64,000 nt of DNA. It comes from Wagnerdoeblera intermedia (GTDB lineage Bacteria; Pseudomonadota; Alphaproteobacteria; Rhodobacterales; Rhodobacteraceae). The stretch lies in NCBI RefSeq assembly GCF_042647465.1, contig NZ_JBHRVN010000006.1; one strand, given 5' to 3'. A program made the position numbers and the translations under genes. The notes beneath the pieces were generated by a model. That model was not told the DNA's origin. It made no database searches and saw nothing but the letters and a program-made list of their open reading frames with translations. The first letter of the stretch is position 1, and each line of letters begins with the position of its first letter. Shown here in pieces: positions 42,436 to 51,627 of the stretch.

Positions 42436-43464
42436 ATGTCGGAGATTACTACAATCGGCCTGGATCTGGCAAAGAATGTGTTCCAGCTTCACGGTGCCGA
42501 TCAGTCTGGAAAAGCCGTTCTGCGTAAGAAGCTGCGGCGCGATCAGGTTCTGGTCTTTTTCTCAACGCTCCCATCTTGTGTTGTCGCCATGGAAGCTTGT
42601 GGTGGCGCGCACTTCTGGGGGCGTGAGATAGGCAAGCTGGGCCATGACGTGCGGCTGATCCCGCCGGCCTATGTGAAGCCCTTCGTGAAGCGGCAAAAAA
42701 ATGATGCCGCCGATGCCGAAGCGATTTGCGAAGCGGCCCAAAGGCCGACGATGCGCTTCGTGCCGGTGAAGAGCGAAAAGACCCAGGGCTCAGCCATGGT
42801 CTTTCGGGTCCGCGAAGTGCTGATCCGTCAGCGCACCCAGCTCATCAACGCGTTTCGTGGTCACCTAACGGAATTCGGTCAGGTCGTGCCGCAGGGCCCA
42901 TCCAACGTCCAGAAGCTGATCAGGATCGTCGAGGATCAGACTTGCGGGCTGCCTTCCGAGGCAATGGCGACCCTGCAGGTTCTGATCCTCTCACTTCGCC
43001 ATCTGGAGGCAGAGATCACGAAGCTTGATGCAGAGATCGCGCGCCGTGCCAAAGAAGATGATCTGGCCAGGCGGCTGATGACGATCCCTGGCATCGGGCC
43101 ACTGATCGCCACGGCCTTTGCAACACTGGCGCCAGCAGCCGAGACCTTCCACAAAGGCCGGGATTTTGCCGCATGGTTAGGCCTCGTGCCCCGACAACAC
43201 TCGACAGGTGGTAAGCAGCGGCTGGGGGCTACAACGAAGATGGGTGAGAGATCGCTGCGACGCTTGCTGATCATCGGCGCCAACAGCGTAATCATCAAAC
43301 GGAATGTGCATGCTGGCGCAAAGCACGGAACATGGCTGAGCGACATGGTCGGCCGTAAGCCAACTATGCTGGTGCGGGTCGCACTGGCAAACAAGATGGC
43401 GCGGATCGTATGGGCCCTGATGGCCCGCGGTGGTGTTTACAAGGCTCCGGCACCGACGATGTAA
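42436..43464 (+). CDS. IS110-family (IS1111 group) transposase, copy A
   Basis: The 342-residue DEDD transposase has an N-terminal RuvC-like domain (TTIGLDLAKNVFQLHGADQS, then FVKRQKNDAADAEAICEAAQ) and a C-terminal transposase-20 domain (LMTIPGIGPLIATAFATLAP and FAAWLGLVPRQHSTGGKQRL) with the conserved Ser further on. The ATG 42436 follows GGGAGG. The frame open upstream (from 42343) lies in the element end and is not coding. Intact. Confidence 0.94.
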   Translation: MSEITTIGLDLAKNVFQLHGADQSGKAVLRKKLRRDQVLVFFSTLPSCVVAMEACGGAHFWGREIGKLGHDVRLIPPAYVKPFVKRQKNDAADAEAICEAAQRPTMRFVPVKSEKTQGSAMVFRVREVLIRQRTQLINAFRGHLTEFGQVVPQGPSNVQKLIRIVEDQTCGLPSEAMATLQVLILSLRHLEAEITKLDAEIARRAKEDDLARRLMTIPGIGPLIATAFATLAPAAETFHKGRDFAAWLGLVPRQHSTGGKQRLGATTKMGERSLRRLLIIGANSVIIKRNVHAGAKHGTWLSDMVGRKPTMLVRVALANKMARIVWALMARGGVYKAPAPTM

Positions 43465-43717
43465 GTCGTCAAAAGCCGCGAGACGTCGGAGCGGAAGAGG
43501 GCAAGGAGACCTTTGGCGAAACGGTCGTGAGACAGGATCAGGAAAACCAGTTGTGCAACACGTGCCATCGAGCACGCGGCTTTGATTTGGACCTGATCTG
43601 CGAACACCATAGTGGCCCGCGGCATGAGATGGCCGCATCAAAGGCCGGATACATGTCAGCACCCGACAACGCGCCAAAAAGATCCTAAGTACCCTCTTGC
43701 GCAAGGGGCGGTTATAC
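43465..43717 (+). ncRNA. Possible guide (seek/bridge) RNA region of IS1111 copy A
   Basis: About 250 bases of non-coding element sequence separate the transposase stop from the right end GGGGCGGTTATAC. In IS1111-group elements this 3' region has recently been shown to encode the RNA that guides target choice. Position and length fit; I have not resolved the fold or the guide loops. The identical region occurs in copy B at 44803-45055. Confidence 0.4.
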
Positions 43718-43767
43718 ATGTTGCACAAATCGTCTGAAGGCGGGACGTGTCCCTTCCCCGGACAGAC

Positions 43768-44743
43768 TTATCCCGCGACCTCTGTCATAGGCGTTCCGAG
43801 TGCCGTGAAGCCGTTCAGGATGGCGGCACGGATTTGGAACTCGGCAACCTGACGGTCGAAGTCCCGGGCTGCCAGACGCTGGCCCAGTAATTTTACACAG
43901 TGCATCTTCGTTTCGACGCGGCTTCGGCGGTGATAGCCGCTCCATCGTCGCCAGATGGTCCGACCGACGCACTTTGATGTGCGCAGGATCTCGTTGCGCG
44001 CGATTGCGCCTGGGGTATCAGGTTTCCAGAACCTGGCATTCTTGCGGGGCGGGATGATCGCCGCGGCACCTCGGGCAGCGATCGCGTCATGGCACTTGCG
44101 GGTGTCGAATGCGCCGTCGGCGGTAACGCTGCCGATCTCTTGCTCGGGCGGGATCTGATCGAGCAGTTCTGGCAGCATAGGCGCATCGCCCACGTCGCTG
44201 GTGGTGAACTCTGCCGCGCGTATTTCCAGGGTTTTCTCATCAATTCCGATGTGGATCTTGCGCCAAACCCGGCGTTTGGCGCCGCCATGCTTGCGCCTTC
44301 GTCGGGCAAACAATCCCCCGGAGTGTTTGCTGACCCTCCTCAGTCCATTCGCCTTCACCCTCGACCTTGATGCCTGTGCTGTCGATCAGCAGGTGCAGAG
44401 GGCCTTCCGAGCCACGATAGGGGATGTTCACCTTCAGACCCTTTTGGCGTCGCGACAGCGTGCTGAAGTCCGGCACCGCCCAATCCAGACCGATCAGTTG
44501 CAACAGGCTCTCGACGAAGCCAGTCGTTTGGCGGAGTGCCATGCCGAACAGCACTTTCATTGTCAGGCAGGTCTGGATTGCTGCGTCACCGTAGGCAGGC
44601 TGCCTACCGCGTTTACCGGTCGGCATGGCCGCCCAGGTCATGGTGGGATCGAACCAGATCGTCAGAGAGCCTCGGCGCTTCAGCGCCTTGTTGTAGGCGG
44701 GCCAGTTCCTGGTCTTGTAGGTAGGGGATGTCGGTCTGCTCAT
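43768..44743 (-). pseudogene. IS5-family (IS903-like) transposase broken by a 44-bp hairpin insert
   Basis: The N-terminal frame (MSRPTSPTYKTRNWPAYNKA to 44743) and the C-terminal frame (RKHGGAKRRVWRKIHIGIDE to 43768) are in different registers. Both belong to one IS5-type transposase with Asp in LIDSTGIKVEGEGEW, Asp in VTADGAFDTRKCHDAIAARG and the Glu-containing C-terminus SRVETKMHCVKLLGQRLAAR. Between GEGEW and RKHGG an extra segment of about 50 bases carries the hairpin at 44299-44342, so the gene is disrupted. Confidence 0.85.
44299..44342. repeat. 44-bp hairpin insert, copy 2
   Basis: 38 of 44 bases match the copy at 37480-37523. Of the ten stem pairs one has changed on both sides (A-T to C-G), eight are the same and one is mispaired. 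It lies inside the IS5-type transposase reading frame, unrelated to the IS3-type gene that holds the other copy. Confidence 0.75.
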
Positions 44744-45055
44744 GACCTCAAGCTACCACGCTGGATTCTCACGATGAATCCCCCGCAGGATTTGTGCAAC
44801 ATGTATAACCGCCCCTTGCGCAAGAGGGTACTTAGGATCTTTTTGGCGCGTTGTCGGGTGCTGACATGTATCCGGCCTTTGATGCGGCCATCTCATGCCG
44901 CGGGCCACTATGGTGTTCGCAGATCAGGTCCAAATCAAAGCCGCGTGCTCGATGGCACGTGTTGCACAACTGGTTTTCCTGATCCTGTCTCACGACCGTT
45001 TCGCCAAAGGTCTCCTTGCCCTCTTCCGCTCCGACGTCTCGCGGCTTTTGACGAC

Positions 45056-46084
45056 TTACATCGTCGGTGCCGGAGCCTTGTAAACACCACCGCGGGCCAT
45101 CAGGGCCCATACGATCCGCGCCATCTTGTTTGCCAGTGCGACCCGCACCAGCATAGTTGGCTTACGGCCGACCATGTCGCTCAGCCATGTTCCGTGCTTT
45201 GCGCCAGCATGCACATTCCGTTTGATGATTACGCTGTTGGCGCCGATGATCAGCAAGCGTCGCAGCGATCTCTCACCCATCTTCGTTGTAGCCCCCAGCC
45301 GCTGCTTACCACCTGTCGAGTGTTGTCGGGGCACGAGGCCTAACCATGCGGCAAAATCCCGGCCTTTGTGGAAGGTCTCGGCTGCTGGCGCCAGTGTTGC
45401 AAAGGCCGTGGCGATCAGTGGCCCGATGCCAGGGATCGTCATCAGCCGCCTGGCCAGATCATCTTCTTTGGCACGGCGCGCGATCTCTGCATCAAGCTTC
45501 GTGATCTCTGCCTCCAGATGGCGAAGTGAGAGGATCAGAACCTGCAGGGTCGCCATTGCCTCGGAAGGCAGCCCGCAAGTCTGATCCTCGACGATCCTGA
45601 TCAGCTTCTGGACGTTGGATGGGCCCTGCGGCACGACCTGACCGAATTCCGTTAGGTGACCACGAAACGCGTTGATGAGCTGGGTGCGCTGACGGATCAG
45701 CACTTCGCGGACCCGAAAGACCATGGCTGAGCCCTGGGTCTTTTCGCTCTTCACCGGCACGAAGCGCATCGTCGGCCTTTGGGCCGCTTCGCAAATCGCT
45801 TCGGCATCGGCGGCATCATTTTTTTGCCGCTTCACGAAGGGCTTCACATAGGCCGGCGGGATCAGCCGCACGTCATGGCCCAGCTTGCCTATCTCACGCC
45901 CCCAGAAGTGCGCGCCACCACAAGCTTCCATGGCGACAACACAAGATGGGAGCGTTGAGAAAAAGGCCAGAACCTGATCGCGCCGCAGCTTCTTGCGCAG
46001 AACAGCCTTTCCAGATTGATCGGCACCATGAAGCTGGAACACATTCTTTGCCAGATCCAGGCCGATTGTAGTAATCTCCGACAT
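45056..46084 (-). CDS. IS110-family (IS1111 group) transposase, copy B
   Basis: 342 residues, essentially identical to copy A at 42436 (for example VLAFFST here against VLVFFST there) and in opposite orientation. The ATG is at 46084. All domains are intact, so both copies could be active. Together with copy A it forms inverted repeats of about 1.35 kb around the central IS5-type element, which could drive inversion. Confidence 0.94.
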   Translation of the reverse strand: MSEITTIGLDLAKNVFQLHGADQSGKAVLRKKLRRDQVLAFFSTLPSCVVAMEACGGAHFWGREIGKLGHDVRLIPPAYVKPFVKRQKNDAADAEAICEAAQRPTMRFVPVKSEKTQGSAMVFRVREVLIRQRTQLINAFRGHLTEFGQVVPQGPSNVQKLIRIVEDQTCGLPSEAMATLQVLILSLRHLEAEITKLDAEIARRAKEDDLARRLMTIPGIGPLIATAFATLAPAAETFHKGRDFAAWLGLVPRQHSTGGKQRLGATTKMGERSLRRLLIIGANSVIIKRNVHAGAKHGTWLSDMVGRKPTMLVRVALANKMARIVWALMARGGVYKAPAPTM

Positions 46085-46422
46085 GACCGCCTCCCTAATG
46101 GATTGTGACGATCCCACCTTGGCACAAAGATGCCGTCGGGGGCGGTTACAACATCAGAGTCTCCTCAGGCGCTAAAGCTTAGCTCCTGGTCCGAATTCGT
46201 GCGACCACCTCTACCCGAAGCGGTAGCGGCCTAAATAAGGCAGAAATACACTTAGAAAATCCGAGAACCTGTTCAGACAAACCGAGCCACTTCAAGACGG
46301 CTTAGGCATGACCAACGCCGAATGCGAATGGTGCAGGGGGCAATGCTATGTCTCGACTTAAGTTAAACAGGAGAAATGCCGTGGGGCTGCCGTCTGCTCT
46401 CAGTGGCGGCAGCCTGTGCGAA

Positions 46423-46869
46423 TCAGCGTACAATCAGAACCGGCACCGGGGATTGCGACACAACCTGCGAGGCCTGGCTTCCAAGAAGAATCCGTCGGAT
46501 ACCGCGCCTTCCGTGTGACGCCATGCAGATCAGATCGCAGCCAAACTCCTTGGCCGCGCCGATAATTGCGTCGGCAGGCTGCGCATTCGAGATGTGCTGA
46601 GTGCGGAGCGTCAGATCGGCGCTTGCAGAAGCTTTGGCGGCCTTGAGCACCGTCTCTGCCTGCTCGCGCTGCGCAGTGTCATAATCCTCCAGAACACGGG
46701 CGGGGGTATAGGCACCTTCACCCATCATGCCGGTGATGATTGGATAGGGCGGCGTGACGGTAAGGAGCGTAACCTGAGCCCCGACTGCGGCGGCCAAAGC
46801 GAGCCCATGGTCCACGCCCTGCCGTGCCAGCTCCGAGCCATCGGTGGTGATAAGAATATGATGATACAT
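46423..46869 (-). CDS. Universal stress protein (UspA family)
   Basis: 148 residues from ATG 46869, which follows AGGAG; the longer upstream frame overlaps the SDR gene end and is not used. N-terminal YHHILITTDGSELARQGVDH and C-terminal CDLICMASHGRRGIRRILLG with GSQASQVVSQSPVPVLIVR give the UspA nucleotide-binding pattern G-2X-G-9X-G(S/T). It resembles the Usp at 48217 and is probably an older duplicate. A weak Fnr-like sequence (46937-46950) lies upstream. Confidence 0.92.
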   Translation of the reverse strand: MYHHILITTDGSELARQGVDHGLALAAAVGAQVTLLTVTPPYPIITGMMGEGAYTPARVLEDYDTAQREQAETVLKAAKASASADLTLRTQHISNAQPADAIIGAAKEFGCDLICMASHGRRGIRRILLGSQASQVVSQSPVPVLIVR

Positions 46870-47038
46870 GAAAGTTCTCCTGGTGTTTACAGCTTTCGGG
46901 CAAATTCTCTGGCCCGGGAGTATGCAGGATTGCCGGGGGATGCAGATCAGGTCTGTCAGGCTGCGCTGCAAAAGGGGGGCTTGGAGGCAAAAGAGCCGCT
47001 GGGCGCAACCCTTCCTAAGCACTTGTGCCATGAAGATG

Positions 47039-47812
47039 TCAGTATTTGTTGGACTGTCCCCCATCAATTTCGATCACTGTACCATTAATGAACCCGGCTT
47101 CGCCTGAGAGCAGGAAGGCGGTGAGGGCCGCGACCTCTTCGGGGCGACCAAAGCGGCGCATAGGATTCGGCTTTACAAATTCACGCCCGACCCGCGCCCA
47201 GTCATCCCCGCCCATTTGACGCAGCGAAGCCTCCACCATGGGCGTCATAATCGCACCTGGGGCTATGGCATTGATCTGGATTCCGTATTCGCCATATTCG
47301 ACCGCACTGTTGCGGGTCAGTCCGACCACGCCATGTTTGCTGGCTGCATAGCCGGACTGGCGGCCGACGCCGCGGATCCCGCCGACAGACGCGCAGTTGA
47401 CGATCGCGCCGCTGCCCTGTCGGCGCATCACCTTCAGCACCTCCGCCATGCCGTAGAACACACCGTCGAGGTTGACTGACAACACTCGGCGGAACTCATC
47501 CGCGCCGAAATCTTCGGTCAGGTCCTGACGGCCCTCAATGCCGGCGTTGTTGAAAAATCCGTCTATCCTTCCGAAACGCTCCAGAGTTCGTGCAACATAG
47601 CTCTTTACCTGCGCTTCCTGAGCGATATCCGCCTGGATCAGGAGCAGTTCAGTCTCCCCGGGCAGGGTGTCACGCGCCGCGGCAAGGGCGGGATCGCTCA
47701 GATCGACCAGAACAAGCTTTGCGCCTTCCGAGGCCAGCCTTTGCGCCGTGGCAAGACCAAGGCCCGAGGCAGCACCCGTAATGATGATCACTTTCTCTGC
47801 AAAACGTTGCAT
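47039..47812 (-). CDS. Short-chain dehydrogenase/reductase
   Basis: The 257-residue classical SDR has cofactor motif TGAASGLGLA (TGxxxGxG, about residues 12-21), NNAG, catalytic Ser in NCASVGGI and YAASK with the catalytic Tyr-Lys. The Asp at the end of the second strand (LVLVDLSD) favours NAD over NADP. Substrate unknown. It follows a cytochrome c gene with a 27-bp gap and is probably the last gene of the metal ATPase-Usp-cytochrome operon. Confidence 0.9.
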   Translation of the reverse strand: MQRFAEKVIIITGAASGLGLATAQRLASEGAKLVLVDLSDPALAAARDTLPGETELLLIQADIAQEAQVKSYVARTLERFGRIDGFFNNAGIEGRQDLTEDFGADEFRRVLSVNLDGVFYGMAEVLKVMRRQGSGAIVNCASVGGIRGVGRQSGYAASKHGVVGLTRNSAVEYGEYGIQINAIAPGAIMTPMVEASLRQMGGDDWARVGREFVKPNPMRRFGRPEEVAALTAFLLSGEAGFINGTVIEIDGGQSNKY

Positions 47813-47839
47813 ACATGGCCCTCCTGAGGCGGGAAAAGG

Positions 47840-48220
47840 TTACTGCTGGACCGACTTCATCCAGGCGAGCAGGTCTTCGATCTGCTGCGGTTCCAGAATT
47901 TCAAACTCCGGCATGTCGAGGTGACCGACCGCAGCGCCTTCCGCAAAAGCCTCACCAAGGTGATCGATCGGATAAAGTCGCCCGATCAGTCGAAAGGGTG
48001 GTGCATCGATGTGAAGACTCTCCCCTTCGGCCTCTGTTGAATGACAACCAGCGCAGTTTTTCAGGACGTACTCATAACCCCTGGCGATCTGCGCGCTTTC
48101 TTCAGAAGTTTGAGCGGCTGTATGAAGAGGCGAAATGATGAGGAGGCAGGCCGCAATGAGGCGAAGGGAGAGCAACAGCCTGTGCGGGAACGGATGGATG
48201 AGTAACAGGGGCAGTTTCAC
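47840..48220 (-). CDS. Exported cytochrome c
   Basis: 126 residues from GTG 48220, which overlaps the stop of the upstream usp gene (GTGA). A hydrophobic signal segment (LLLSLRLIAACLLIISPLHT) is followed by one haem-binding CAGCH and a probable axial Met in LDMPEFEILEPQQIEDLLAW. It is a small periplasmic class I cytochrome. The longer open frame upstream lies within usp and is not used. Its place next to stress genes suggests a redox role under low oxygen or metal stress. Confidence 0.87.
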   Translation of the reverse strand: MKLPLLLIHPFPHRLLLSLRLIAACLLIISPLHTAAQTSEESAQIARGYEYVLKNCAGCHSTEAEGESLHIDAPPFRLIGRLYPIDHLGEAFAEGAAVGHLDMPEFEILEPQQIEDLLAWMKSVQQ

Positions 48221-48684
48221 TTCGGATCCCTTTCTGAACGTACGATGAGTACAGGGATCTCCGCTTGGGAAACGACTTCGGCCGCCTGACTGCCGAGCAC
48301 GAGCCGTTTCATCCCGCGCCTTCCATGTGAGGCCATGCAGATCAGATCGCATCCCTTCTCACGGGCAGTGCGAAGAATGGCCTCGGCCGGATGGGCATCG
48401 GGAATATGCAGCGCAGAGGCGTTGACGCCCAACCGCGCCGCTGTCGCAATACACGTCTGCAGGATCTGTCGCGCGGCCTCCTGCTGACGGTCTTCATAGT
48501 CCTGGATCATTTCAGCGGTGGCGTAGCCGCGCACGCTCGTCAGACTGGCCATGATGGGATACGGGGCGGTGACGGAGAGAAATATCACCCTCGCACCCGT
48601 AGCGGCGGCGAGGGCGAGACCATGCTCGACTCCATGTGTGGCTATGTCGGACCCGTCCGTTGTAATGAGAATATGCTTATACAT
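48217..48684 (-). CDS. Universal stress protein (UspA family)
   Basis: The 155-residue protein opens YKHILITTDGSDIATHGVEH and ends with CDLICMASHGRRGMKRLVLG and QAEIPVLIVRSERDPK, with the ATP-binding glycine pattern typical of UspA. The start overlaps the 3' end of the P-type ATPase gene by 8 bp and the stop overlaps the cytochrome gene, so all three are translationally coupled. Confidence 0.93.
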   Translation of the reverse strand: MYKHILITTDGSDIATHGVEHGLALAAATGARVIFLSVTAPYPIMASLTSVRGYATAEMIQDYEDRQQEAARQILQTCIATAARLGVNASALHIPDAHPAEAILRTAREKGCDLICMASHGRRGMKRLVLGSQAAEVVSQAEIPVLIVRSERDPK

Positions 48685-50632
48685 TTCCGACCTCCTGTGA
48701 CTGGCGGGTGAAGAGCGAAGAGAGAACCGGCCGCTTCCTGAGGCTATGATCGCTGCGGATGGGGTCTGCGAGCAGACGAAGCCCGTTCAGGACTACCAGA
48801 ACCGTGCCGCCTTCATGACCGATCACCGCCAGCGGCAAGGGCAGTTCAAAAAAGAGCGCCGAGATGACCAGAAGCGCCATCATTCCAAGCGCAAATATAA
48901 GGTTTTGCCTGATGATGCGCTTTGTGCGCTGCGCAAGTTTTCTTGCGGCGGCAAGGCGGGTCATATCTTCGGCCAGCAAAGCAACATCGGCGGCTTGAAG
49001 GGCAACCTCGCTTCCCGCAACTCCCATGGCGATCCCGACATCGGCACGGGCGAGGGCGGCGGCATCATTGACCCCGTCGCCCACAAAGGCAGTACGGCCC
49101 TTTTCCGCTAAATCGCCAACGAGGCGCACCTTGTCTTCGGGCAGAAGATCGGAGTGGATCTCAGCTTCGGAAAAGCCAAGCTCCCGCCCGATCCGAAGTG
49201 CCACCGCACGTCGATCGCCGGTCATCAGCGCGAGATGGTGCACCCCAGCCGCCCGCAGTTGCGAAAGGCCTGCAGCGGAGCCCGTCCGTGGCCGGTCTGC
49301 CACGGTAACGCCGCCAAGGAGCCGATTGCCTCGGCCAATCCAGGTCACGGTCTGTGCGGAATTTTTCAGGCGCAGCGCGCCGGGTGTTGTGGCCGTCGCC
49401 CCCATTCGTTCCAACATCCGCTGGTTCCCTGCCCAGACTGCACCGTCCTCATCCACGCCGGTAATTCCCTCGCTGGGGTGGGTGACGACACCGCGCACTT
49501 CCGCAGGGGTAAGCCCGTCAGCTGCCGCGCGGCGGCGGATAGCAGCGGCGATGGGATGCTCGGACTGGGCTTCAAGGCCTGCCAGAAGCGAGAGCATGCG
49601 GTCCTGCCCGATGGTCGCGTCGATGTCTGTGACTTCCGCCGTTCCGGTGGTCAGTGTGCCTGTCTTATCAAAGGAAAAGCTTTTCACATCGGCCAGGGCC
49701 TCAAGAGCGGCGCCACCTTTGAACAGAACGCCTCCCCGCGCGGCCGCGGCCAAAGCCGAAAGGATCGCCGCCGGGACGGAGATCACCACTGCACAGGGGC
49801 TTGCCGCTACCAAAAGGACTGCCGAACGGTAAAGAGCCTCGGATAGCGGATAACCGAGAAGCAACTGCGCCAGAAAAGCGAGCAGCGCAGCGGCCAGAAC
49901 AGCTATGGTATAACGCTGGCCGAACCAGGCACTGAAGGTCTCAGAGGGGGCGCGGGCCGCCTGGGCTTCGGTCACCATGGCAATCATCCGCGCAACTGTG
50001 CTGGTTGCGGAGGTGGCGGTCGCCTCCATGATCAGCACGGCGTTGAGATTTACCGTCGCCTCAAAGAGCTTCGTGCCGGGCGCTTTGCTGACAGGCATGG
50101 ACTCTCCGGTGATCGTCGCCTCATCCACCGCGCCTTCGCCATTGAGTAAAAGTCCGTCCACGGGCACCCGGGCGCCCGGTCGCAGCACAAGCCGGTCCCC
50201 GGGGCGCAGATCGGCCACCCGGACCTCTTCGGTTGCCCCGTCCCCTCTCAGTCGCAGCGCCGTCTCTGGCCGAAGCGCCATCAGTGCCTCAATAGCCCGC
50301 CTCGCACGGCCCATGGCGCGATGCTCCAGAGTGCCTGAGATGCTGAAGAGTGTCAGAAGCACTGCCCCCTCCAGCGGTGCGCCGACCGCCAGAGCCGCGA
50401 GTGCGGCGATAATCATGAGCAGATCAATGTCAAACACCCGCTCACGCCAGAGTGCGCTGAGGGCACGCAGACCGGTGGGCAATCCTGCCGCGAGATAAAC
50501 CAGCCAAAGCCCAAGGCTACCGCCGGCGCCGGAGATCGCGAAGGCATCAAGTGCAGCCATGGCCATTCCGCAGACGGAAATCATCGTCAACGGCAGCATC
50601 AGACGCTCAGTTAGGCTCGTGCCGTCAGGCAT
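48677..50632 (-). CDS. P1B-type heavy-metal translocating ATPase (P1B-4-like)
   Basis: The protein is 651 residues from ATG 50632 behind GGGGG. It has no N-terminal HMA metal-binding domain. Actuator motif TGES (TITGESMPVSK), phosphorylation site DKTGTLTTGTAE, nucleotide-binding SEHPIAAAI and hinge GDGVNDAAALARADVGIAMG are intact. The sixth-helix motif is SPC (LLVAASPCAVVIS) rather than CPC and the last helices contain HEGGTVLVVLNGLRL, the marks of P1B-4 exporters of Co, Zn or Fe(II). It heads a four-gene operon and is divergent from a VIT-family carrier. Confidence 0.9.
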   Translation of the reverse strand: MPDGTSLTERLMLPLTMISVCGMAMAALDAFAISGAGGSLGLWLVYLAAGLPTGLRALSALWRERVFDIDLLMIIAALAALAVGAPLEGAVLLTLFSISGTLEHRAMGRARRAIEALMALRPETALRLRGDGATEEVRVADLRPGDRLVLRPGARVPVDGLLLNGEGAVDEATITGESMPVSKAPGTKLFEATVNLNAVLIMEATATSATSTVARMIAMVTEAQAARAPSETFSAWFGQRYTIAVLAAALLAFLAQLLLGYPLSEALYRSAVLLVAASPCAVVISVPAAILSALAAAARGGVLFKGGAALEALADVKSFSFDKTGTLTTGTAEVTDIDATIGQDRMLSLLAGLEAQSEHPIAAAIRRRAAADGLTPAEVRGVVTHPSEGITGVDEDGAVWAGNQRMLERMGATATTPGALRLKNSAQTVTWIGRGNRLLGGVTVADRPRTGSAAGLSQLRAAGVHHLALMTGDRRAVALRIGRELGFSEAEIHSDLLPEDKVRLVGDLAEKGRTAFVGDGVNDAAALARADVGIAMGVAGSEVALQAADVALLAEDMTRLAAARKLAQRTKRIIRQNLIFALGMMALLVISALFFELPLPLAVIGHEGGTVLVVLNGLRLLADPIRSDHSLRKRPVLSSLFTRQSQEVGNV

Positions 50633-50704
50633 AAAAAAGTCCCCCTTCTCGGGTGTAGCACTGCATATCACGAGGTCAGTCTACGCCTCTGCAGAGGCAG
50701 GTCT

Positions 50705-50718
50705 ATGATGCGGATCAA
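50705..50718. promoter_or_regulatory. Fnr-like box in the ATPase/VIT divergent promoter region
   Basis: ATGATGCGGATCAA matches TTGATNNNNATCAA at 9 of 10 positions. Its centre is about 80 bases from the ATPase start and about 165 bases from the VIT start, so it may activate the ATPase operon under low oxygen. Confidence 0.55.
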
Positions 50719-50875
50719 ATTAGGCATAAAACTCTCAAAACTTTCCGGAGGAGGAAACGGCCGGGACCGATCGCGCATCGCCACCCGCAGGGTAGCAACT
50801 CTGCTCTGGTCAAACGTCAGAAGAAGCGTAAGCTCAAGCTTAGCCGCAGAAGGGCTGAGTCATCCTGGTCGGAGC

Positions 50876-51586
50876 ATGGAGTTGAACAGTTATCAGTCTG
50901 CGCATGAAGAAGTGCATTTCGTCAATCGCAGTGGCTGGCTGCGGGCGGCCGTACTCGGTGCGAATGACGGTATAATCTCGATTTCTTCGCTGATCGTCGG
51001 GGTTGCGATGGCAAATCCGTCCACCTCAGCCGTGTTGATCGCCGGAGCTGCCGGATTGGCTGCCGGAGCCATGTCAATGGCCGCCGGGGAATATGTCTCA
51101 GTCAGCTCTCAAGCTGATATTGAGCAGGCTGATATCGCTCGGGAGGCTGTCGCACTGCGCGACATGCCAGATGCCGAGGAAATCGAACTCGCTTCGATCT
51201 GGGAAGGCCGGGGGCTTTCTGTGCAGACGGCTGCCTTGGTGGCGAGGGAGTTAACCGAAAATAATGCGCTTGACGCACATGTGCGCGATGAGCTTGGTCT
51301 TTCAGAGGTGCACAGCGCCAACCCGCTGCAGGCTGCCCTTGCTTCAGGGTTGACCTTCACTCTGGCAGGTGCAGTTCCGATGGTCGCAGCCGTACTCTCC
51401 CCTGCGGAACAGGTCGCACTGGTCGTGACGCTTACCACGCTGCTCGCTCTTGCGGTTCTTGGCATGCTTGGCGCCTGGGCGGGGCGCGCGAAATTTCTGC
51501 GCCCGACCCTTCGTGTCGTCTTCTGGGGCGGGGCGGCCATGGCCGTGACGGCCGTCATTGGCAAAATCTTTGGGGTTGAAGTCTGA
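50876..51586 (+). CDS. VIT1/CCC1-family iron/manganese carrier
   Basis: The protein is 236 residues from ATG 50876; the upstream extension to 50705 overlaps the promoter region. It has about five membrane segments and the family hallmarks LRAAVLGANDGIISISSLIV, AGAMSMAAGEYVSVSSQADI and ARELTENNALDAHVRDELGL. Family members move Fe(II) or Mn(II) out of the cytoplasm. Pairing with a P1B ATPase and a haemoglobin suggests handling of metal and gas stress. Confidence 0.9.
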   Translation: MELNSYQSAHEEVHFVNRSGWLRAAVLGANDGIISISSLIVGVAMANPSTSAVLIAGAAGLAAGAMSMAAGEYVSVSSQADIEQADIAREAVALRDMPDAEEIELASIWEGRGLSVQTAALVARELTENNALDAHVRDELGLSEVHSANPLQAALASGLTFTLAGAVPMVAAVLSPAEQVALVVTLTTLLALAVLGMLGAWAGRAKFLRPTLRVVFWGGAAMAVTAVIGKIFGVEV

Positions 51587-51627
51587 TCGGTATCGGACGC
51601 GGTAGCGTGCCTTGAAAGGATCGAGAC

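Larger units (their letters stand above)
42358..46161. mobile_element. Composite: IS5/IS903-type element with an IS1111-group element in each terminal repeat
   Basis: The outer tips are GACTCTGATGTTG (42358-42370) and its inverse (46149-46161). The inner boundaries of the central IS5-type element are GTTGCACAAATC (43720-43731) and GATTTGTGCAAC (44789-44800). Joining outer and inner parts at the shared ATGTTG gives one IS903-like terminal repeat at each end. The inserted IS1111 copies occupy about 42371-43717 (plus) and 44803-46148 (minus). The two are almost identical, and both have their 3' end facing the central element. Confidence 0.82.

Noticed and set aside
43177..45343. Identical long frames on both sides of the composite (183 and 380 codons)
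   Set aside because: They are non-coding frames produced by the inverted IS1111 copies and the antisense of their transposases.
46937..46950. Fnr box upstream of the usp gene at 46869
   Set aside because: Only 7 of 10 consensus positions match, too weak to list as a site.
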